Both the position numbers and the translations under genes were made by a program. From a bacterium (GTDB lineage Bacteria; BMS3Abin14): a DNA stretch of 40,227 bases. Each line of letters opens with the position of its first letter. Position 1 is the stretch's first letter. Below the pieces are notes generated by a model, which searched no databases, was not told where the DNA came from, and was given only the letters and a program-made list of their open reading frames with translations. Of the stretch, positions 34,915 through 40,227 are shown in pieces. Location: the NCBI GenBank assembly GCA_020350725.1, contig CP070719.1:1891882-1932108 (forward strand), given 5' to 3'.

Positions 34915-36036
34915 TTGAACAGTAGAACGTTTGTCAACTACAGCGACCGGATCCTTCTGGTGACCTGCATCATCGTGGTCCTGATAACGCTGGCGGTGGG
35001 TTTAAGGCCGCTGCGATTTCACTACCCCAACAGGGCCCTGTGGCTGGAGGACGGCAGGGGAATTCAGTTCCTCCACCGGGGCATCGCCTTTACCCGGGAC
35101 AGCATCGATCTTGACAGGGGTCTTTTCACCATCATGTTCCTCGTCGAACCGTTCATGGAAAACACATGGGGCGTCGACCACATCCTCGAACTGTTCGACG
35201 GTGAGGAGATAAGCCCTCTGATCGTTGCCCAATGGCAATCGGAACTCATCATCAGGGTCAGGGATCAGGGGGACCGGCGGGGTTATTCCGAGTGGGCCAT
35301 GGGGGACGTCCTTCGGCCGGGAGGACCAAGACTCCTCGCCATAACGGCCGGTAGCAGTGGCGTTTCCTTCTACAGGGATGGCGAGCTCCTGCGTCTTTAC
35401 CCGGGGGACCGCTTCGGTGGCGAGGGGCGACCCCTGCGTGGACGCCTGATCGTCGGTAACTCGGCGGAAGGGCGGGGCGGGTGGACGGGCAGCCTCTTCT
35501 ACCTGATGGTCACCGATCGGGCCCTGTCAGGACAGGAGGTAAGGGAGAAGTACCTGGAGATAGCCGGGGGCGGACAGCCGCAGGCCAACTTGGGCCCGGT
35601 TCCTCTTTACGAGTATGACTTTCAGGAAGGTGACGGGAAAATGGTAGCCAATCGACGGGGCGACGCAGGGGCGATCGAGATCCCGGACACATTCAGGGGC
35701 GAAAGACAGCGGATCCTGATGCCGCCCTGGCGGGGATTTCATCTCAGCCGTGCCGACGTTCTCGATATCATCATCAACACCCTGGGTTTTATCCCCCTGG
35801 GATTTCTCCTGTCCCTCTACCTGACTGCCGCGAGGATGCTGGCGAAAAAGACGGCGTACTTCCTGACGGCGGCCGCCGGTATTTCCCTCAGTCTCTTCAT
35901 AGAGGTCTTCCAGGCCTTTATTCCTGTCAGGCACTCCTCGGCAAGGGACCTGATCCTCAACGCCCTCGGGACGATGATCGGCATCGCCGTTCTGCACATG
36001 ATGATCCGCAGCATCGGGCGGCAAGGGGAAGATTGA
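34915..36036 (+). CDS. LamG-like domain fused to VanZ-like membrane domain
   Basis: A 373-residue membrane protein. An N-terminal helix (RILLVTCIIVVLITLAVGL) is followed by an extracytoplasmic domain of about 200 residues with the features of a concanavalin/LamG jelly roll. These include FTIMFLVEPF, LLAITAGSSGVSFYRDGELL and GRLIVGNSAEGRGGWTGSLFYLMVTDRALSGQEV. A VanZ-like C-terminal bundle follows (DIIINTLGFIPLGFLLSLYL, then AAAGISLSLFIEVFQAFIPVRHSSARDLILNALGTMIG), with the characteristic Glu and Arg/Asp residues. TTG 34915 has AGGG nine bases ahead; TTG 34897 is the alternative. VanZ homologues occur with teicoplanin resistance and with exopolysaccharide loci. The function here is unknown, but carbohydrate contact by the LamG part is plausible. 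Confidence 0.82.
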   Translation: MNSRTFVNYSDRILLVTCIIVVLITLAVGLRPLRFHYPNRALWLEDGRGIQFLHRGIAFTRDSIDLDRGLFTIMFLVEPFMENTWGVDHILELFDGEEISPLIVAQWQSELIIRVRDQGDRRGYSEWAMGDVLRPGGPRLLAITAGSSGVSFYRDGELLRLYPGDRFGGEGRPLRGRLIVGNSAEGRGGWTGSLFYLMVTDRALSGQEVREKYLEIAGGGQPQANLGPVPLYEYDFQEGDGKMVANRRGDAGAIEIPDTFRGERQRILMPPWRGFHLSRADVLDIIINTLGFIPLGFLLSLYLTAARMLAKKTAYFLTAAAGISLSLFIEVFQAFIPVRHSSARDLILNALGTMIGIAVLHMMIRSIGRQGED

Positions 36037-36094
36037 TCCGGCACGGAGAAACTGATCCCCGGTCCCGCGGATGACGGCGGGCACGACACCACGC

Positions 36095-36126
36095 AAAAAA
36101 AAAGCGGGGTCCTGTTGGACCCCGCT
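36095..36126 (-). terminator. Rho-independent terminator of the fibronectin-repeat gene
   Basis: On the minus strand a ten-base perfect stem AGCGGGGTCC (36126-36117) / GGACCCCGCT (36112-36103) with a four-base loop is followed by a run of T residues to 36095. It sits about 50 bases after the stop of the giant gene. The reverse reading lacks a T-tract, so it does not serve the plus-strand VanZ gene. Confidence 0.92.
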
Positions 36127-36177
36127 CATCGCAGGAGTTTCTGCTGCCGGAGATCCGGCGTTGCCTGGAGCCGTCCG

Positions 36178-39100
36178 TCAGCACCGTCCCCCGGATCGGC
36201 TGGACCGTCCCGTGCGGGCCGATGCCAGACGACAGGCCAGTCCCCCCGTAAACAGGAGGGCGAAGACGAGGAGGATCAGTTTCCCCTCCACGCCCACATT
36301 CAGGAGCAGCCAGGCCACGGCAATAAGGGGGATCAGGAGAACCCGGACCACTTTTCGCGCGTTCTCGTGCCGGCTGAGCCACTGGGCGTAACGGGGGGAG
36401 TGGGTGTAGTACTGGTCCACGAACCATCTGCCCGGGGAGTTGGTCAGCAGGTAACGGTCCCTGAACTGGCGCAGCAGTTTCACATACGGGGCCTCGTAGG
36501 AACCGTAGGCCGCCGTGGCGATGAAGCATCCCCCGACGCTTCCCCCCCCGGGCTCGGGGAGTTCATTGGTGACGGCGTTCAGGTTCACTGTGATCCCATC
36601 CTGCCAGTTCGAGACGTTGTCGGCGCTGAACACCGCGTAGAAATAGACCTCGCCGCGCTGGACATTGAGGTCTTCGACGGTCATCCCCATCCCCGGCGTG
36701 ACGGCGTTGCTGGAATAAACGGTCGCCGCCAGGGGGTCGTCATGGCCGGCCGGATAGTCGTCGCGGCGCCTCTTGACCCGGATGTCGGACAGGTCGCCGT
36801 CGGCGGGATTGGTCCATGTGAGGACGACCTTGGGCGTCTCGTTCTCCATGACGGCGGAGAGATCGGTGATGAGGGCCGGGGGGTCGGTGTTGGTCGTGGT
36901 GAAGGTCAGGTCCGCCGTGGTGCTGGTGCTGTTGCCCACAGCGTCCTCGGAGGTGACCCTGTAATGGTACTCGGAGTCCGGTGTCAGGCCAGTGAGGAGC
37001 ATGGAATGGGACCAGTAAAGACCAACTCTGCCCAATGTGTTTCCATAGCCTGAATCCAGACCGTATTCGACAAGGCTGGTGGCTGCTTCGTTGGTCTCCC
37101 ATGTTATGAGTGCGGTGGTGTCCGACAGAGTGTGGGCAAGGCTGCTGATCACGGGGGCGTTGTTCCAGGCACCGATTTCGGAGTTGCCATCATCTACGGT
37201 GGTGTTCCAATTGTTGCTCAGGTCCCTGGTAAAGATGACATAGTGATAGGTCGTGCCCTCGTCGGGGGAGTTGTCGACGAAGATCAGGCTGCTGCCCGGC
37301 GCTGCCACGGCCTGAGTGAGTTCTTCCCCATCGGTCAGATTCTGGGGTGTGGTGCCGACATCCCTCCGGATAGTATATACCTGGAAGTCAGTATCGGGCG
37401 GGTTGGTCCAGGAGAGGGCAATCTGGGCCGTGCCGGCCGTGGCGGTGAAGTTGGTCACGCGCCCGGGAGGCGTGTTGGGATAGATGCCGGTGTCGGCATT
37501 GCCTCCCGGGTCCGTATTGACCGTGTCCTCCCAGTTGTTGGCGGTGTCCCGGGGGAAGGCGACGTAGTAGTAGGTGATGCCCTCAATGACGTTGTTGTTG
37601 TCCACGACAGAGGTGCCGAGACCCTGGTAGACGGTTACGGCCGGCGAGGTGGTGTGGCTGGTGGCGTAGGTGCCCTGGGTCCGCAGGACCAGGACCTCCG
37701 CCAGGTCGGGATCGGTGGGGTTGGTCCAATCGATACTTACCTGGCCGACAGTATCGTCACTGGCGGTCAGGCCGGTGACCTGGTTGGGCAGGGTGGTGGG
37801 ATAACCTCCCTCATCGGTGTTGCCTCCCGGGTCCGTGTTGACGGTGGTGTTCCAGTTGCCACCGCTGTCACGGGTGAAGATGACGTAGTTGTATATGGTG
37901 CCCTCGACAACGTCAGTGTCGATCCAGGAGTCTGTTTGGCCGGATGCCGCGGTGTCCTCATGTACCTCTGTCCCGCCCGAGATGCCCTGGGGGGTAAAGG
38001 CAACGGCCTTGCGGATCATGTACCAGTTGAGGTCCACGTCATCCGGGTTGGTCCAGGTCAGGGTTACCTGCCCGGTCTGGTTGTCGGTGGCGTTGAAGCC
38101 GGTTGCCGGTCCGGGTGGAGTGGCGTTGGCGGTGGTGAACTCGTTCCTCGCCGAGCTGGTACTGTTGTCGAAGATGTCGGCCGACGTGACCCGGTAGGAG
38201 TACAGGATGCCCGGGTCGAGCCCGCTTATGGTCACCGAGTGATCGGTGGTCAGGGCGGGGTCCGGGATCACGGTGGCCGAGGTTAGGGTGTTGCCCTCGG
38301 CGTAGGCCACGTCGCTGGTGGCCGGCTCGTCCGTGGTCCAGGTGATGACCACGCTGGTGTCGCCGGGAGCCGCCGCCAGGGAGCTGATCACTGGGGCGTT
38401 GTTCCAGGTGGCCAGAGCGGCGGTGGTGCCCGGAGTCATGGTGTCGTTCCAGTTGGGAGTCGGTGCGTCGTCCCGGGTGAAGGCGGCATAGTAATTGTTC
38501 TGGTTCTCGTTGGCGGTGGTGTCGATGAAGGTCTCGGCCAGCCCGGAATAGACCGGGATGCCTGGGCCGTCATGGTCCGGCGGGAAGTTGTTCGTCCTCC
38601 TCAGGATCAGGACCTCGGCCAGATCGTCGTCGTCCGGGTTGGTCCAGGCCAGGGCGATCTGGCCGGTGCCGGCTGCGGCGGTGAAGTTCGTCACGGTGCC
38701 GGGGATCGTGTTGGGGAAGATGCCGGTGTCTGCGTTCAACCCGCTGGTGACGTCCTCGTTCCAGTTTCCGGACCCGTCCCTGGTGAAGACGGCGTAGGCA
38801 TAGGTCACACCCTCGAGGACCGTATCGTCCACATAGGACCCGGCGCTGGCAGGTGCGGCGATGGCCCGGCGCAGCAGTGTCCCGTCGGTGGTGTCGGCCG
38901 GCGCGGCGGTGCCCACGTCCCTGCGGATCATGTGTTCCATCAGGTCGTCGTCGGCCGGGTTGGTCCAGGTGAGGGTGACCTGGTCGATCTCGTCGTCCGT
39001 GGCGGCAAAGTCCGTGACCTGTGCCGGCGGCGTATCGGGATAGATGCCGGTGTCGGCGTTGCCGCCAGGGGCCGTGTTGACCGTGTCCTCCCAGTTGTCG

Positions 39101-40227
39101 GCCGTGTCCCGGGTGAAGGCGGCGTAGTAGTAGGTGACCCCCTCGTTGACGGTGGTGTCCACCACCGAGGTGCCGGTACCCGAGTAGGCCGCGTAGGCCC
39201 CTGTGGCTCCGTGGTTTGCCGCGTAGTCGTTCTCGGTGCGCAGGACCAGGACCTCGGCCAGGTCGGGATCGGTGGGGTTGTTCCAGGTGACGGTCACCTG
39301 GCCGATCTCGTCGTCGGTGGCTGTCAGGGCGGTGACCTGGGTGGGCAGGGTGTCGGGATAGGTCCCGGCGTCGGTGTTCCCCGGGCCCACGGTGACGTTC
39401 CAGTTGCCGTTGTCGTCGCGGGTGAAGATGACGTAGTTGTAGACCGTCCCCTCGGTGACGGCGGTATCGACATATGATTCCGTGTCTCCCGGAGCGGCGG
39501 CGGTCTGGACGACCAGTGTTCCGTCCGTGAGGCTACCAGGTGAGGCCGGGTCTATAGCCCTTCTGATCATGTACCAGTTGAGGTCGACGTCTGTCGGGTT
39601 GGTCCAGGTGAGGGTGATCTGGCCGACCTCGTCGTCCGTGGCGTCGAAGTCGGTCACGGCACCCGGTTCGGTGACGTTGCTGGTGGTGAACTGGACCCGG
39701 GCTGAACTGGAGCTGTTGTCGTGCTCGTCCGCGGAGGTCACCCGGTAGGAGTAAAGGGTGCCCGGATCGAGGCCCCCGATGGCGACGGTGTGGTCGGTGG
39801 TCAGGGCCGGGTCGGATACGACGGCGGCCCCGGTGAGGGTGGTGCCCTCGGCGTAGGCCACCTCGCTGGTGGCCGGTTCGTCTGTGGACCAGGTGATCAG
39901 CACGTTGGTGTCCGAAGGCGCTTGGGCGATCCCGCTGATCACGGGATCGTTGTTCCAGGCGGCGCTGTCGGCGGTGGTGCCCTGGGTCACGGCGTCGTTC
40001 CAGTTGGGAGTCGGTGCGTCGTCCCGGGTGAAGGCGGCGTAATAGTAGGTGGTGTTCTCCTGTGCGGTGGTGTCGGTGGCGCTCTCCTCCACGCCGCCGG
40101 AGTAAATGACTGTGCCGGGTGCCGAGTGGTCTGCCGCGTAGTCCCCGATGGTCCTCAGGACCAGGATCTCGGCCAGGTCGGCATCCGTCGGGTTGGTCCA
40201 GGTAAGGGCGATCTGGCCGGTGCCGGC
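36178..40227 (-). CDS. Giant fibronectin type III repeat protein with CFI-box C-terminus (5' end outside window)
   Basis: At least 1349 residues are visible and the frame is still open at the window edge, so the N-terminus is missing. Two module types alternate. One has TWTNPxDxDL, then a ...YYYAAFTRD...NW ending (nine copies, one cut by the edge). The other has NNxPVISSLAxxxxDTxVxITWxTxEPATSxVxYAEG, then GLDPGxxYSYRVTSxD (three copies). A five-module block is duplicated with a period of about 1551 bases. The C-terminus has [18 protein letters not shown] (CFI-box) and a conserved helix. Two hydrophobic segments ([36 protein letters not shown]) and an Arg-rich tail follow, resembling a surface-protein sorting end. 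An exported or surface adhesin-like role is inferred. Confidence 0.9.
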   Translation of the reverse strand, partial: AGTGQIALTWTNPTDADLAEILVLRTIGDYAADHSAPGTVIYSGGVEESATDTTAQENTTYYYAAFTRDDAPTPNWNDAVTQGTTADSAAWNNDPVISGIAQAPSDTNVLITWSTDEPATSEVAYAEGTTLTGAAVVSDPALTTDHTVAIGGLDPGTLYSYRVTSADEHDNSSSSARVQFTTSNVTEPGAVTDFDATDDEVGQITLTWTNPTDVDLNWYMIRRAIDPASPGSLTDGTLVVQTAAAPGDTESYVDTAVTEGTVYNYVIFTRDDNGNWNVTVGPGNTDAGTYPDTLPTQVTALTATDDEIGQVTVTWNNPTDPDLAEVLVLRTENDYAANHGATGAYAAYSGTGTSVVDTTVNEGVTYYYAAFTRDTADNWEDTVNTAPGGNADTGIYPDTPPAQVTDFAATDDEIDQVTLTWTNPADDDLMEHMIRRDVGTAAPADTTDGTLLRRAIAAPASAGSYVDDTVLEGVTYAYAVFTRDGSGNWNEDVTSGLNADTGIFPNTIPGTVTNFTAAAGTGQIALAWTNPDDDDLAEVLILRRTNNFPPDHDGPGIPVYSGLAETFIDTTANENQNNYYAAFTRDDAPTPNWNDTMTPGTTAALATWNNAPVISSLAAAPGDTSVVITWTTDEPATSDVAYAEGNTLTSATVIPDPALTTDHSVTISGLDPGILYSYRVTSADIFDNSTSSARNEFTTANATPPGPATGFNATDNQTGQVTLTWTNPDDVDLNWYMIRKAVAFTPQGISGGTEVHEDTAASGQTDSWIDTDVVEGTIYNYVIFTRDSGGNWNTTVNTDPGGNTDEGGYPTTLPNQVTGLTASDDTVGQVSIDWTNPTDPDLAEVLVLRTQGTYATSHTTSPAVTVYQGLGTSVVDNNNVIEGITYYYVAFPRDTANNWEDTVNTDPGGNADTGIYPNTPPGRVTNFTATAGTAQIALSWTNPPDTDFQVYTIRRDVGTTPQNLTDGEELTQAVAAPGSSLIFVDNSPDEGTTYHYVIFTRDLSNNWNTTVDDGNSEIGAWNNAPVISSLAHTLSDTTALITWETNEAATSLVEYGLDSGYGNTLGRVGLYWSHSMLLTGLTPDSEYHYRVTSEDAVGNSTSTTADLTFTTTNTDPPALITDLSAVMENETPKVVLTWTNPADGDLSDIRVKRRRDDYPAGHDDPLAATVYSSNAVTPGMGMTVEDLNVQRGEVYFYAVFSADNVSNWQDGITVNLNAVTNELPEPGGGSVGGCFIATAAYGSYEAPYVKLLRQFRDRYLLTNSPGRWFVDQYYTHSPRYAQWLSRHENARKVVRVLLIPLIAVAWLLLNVGVEGKLILLVFALLFTGGLACRLASARTGRSSRSGGRC

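Noticed and set aside
36773-39748. Large plus-strand open frames opposite the fibronectin-repeat gene
   Set aside because: They are Gly/Val-rich shadows created by the GC-biased, repetitive minus-strand gene and show no recognisable domain.

Overview
The window is a GC-rich stretch of a diderm (Gram-negative) bacterial chromosome. It carries a complete Tol-Pal operon, lipoproteins, a TAXI-type TRAP transporter, separate GlnRS and GluRS, and a cluster of c-di-GMP signalling genes. The gene mix suits a deltaproteobacterium-like (Desulfobacterota or relative) environmental organism, but that is inference; there is no rRNA or other decisive marker here.

Layout. (1) 250-885: a cyclase-family metal hydrolase. 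(2) 1098-5969: tolQ-tolR-tolA-tolB-pal plus a small coiled-coil lipoprotein, closed by a clear terminator. (3) 6155-15489: an RpiR-type regulator, TAXI TRAP binding protein and fused permease, a universal stress protein, an ATP-grasp ligase, a KamA-family radical SAM aminomutase, an M20 carboxypeptidase-like hydrolase, and a decayed second kamA copy. (4) 15902-19815: a zinc-ribbon peptide, glnS, and convergent gltX. (5) 19995-24162 (minus strand): purM, purN, a flavoprotein-like oxidoreductase with a degraded Rossmann motif, and a MEMO1-like protein. (6) 24473-34286: a CinA-like protein and an SH3 lipoprotein, then an active-looking diguanylate cyclase, a response regulator/histidine kinase pair and two HD-GYP proteins, one behind a near-consensus sigma-54 promoter. 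(7) 34915-40227: a LamG-VanZ membrane protein and the 3' part of a giant fibronectin-type repeat protein with a CFI-box C-terminus, running off the window edge.

The best candidate for an undescribed system is region 3. In the aminomutase, both aspartates that read the lysine substrate in lysine 2,3-aminomutase are replaced. One is now lysine, as in glutamate 2,3-aminomutase. This points to beta-glutamate (a known compatible solute) or a related beta-amino acid as product. The ATP-grasp enzyme could couple it to another molecule, the CPG2-like M20 enzyme could cleave the product, and the TRAP transporter with its Usp could import the solute or precursor. The layout resembles the NAGGN dipeptide osmolyte locus (ligase plus peptidase) and the ectoine TRAP/Usp (TeaABCD) locus, built from other parts.

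Spacers between transcription units are filled with a family of degenerate, word-like low-complexity repeats. They recur in both orientations and are largely absent inside tight operons.
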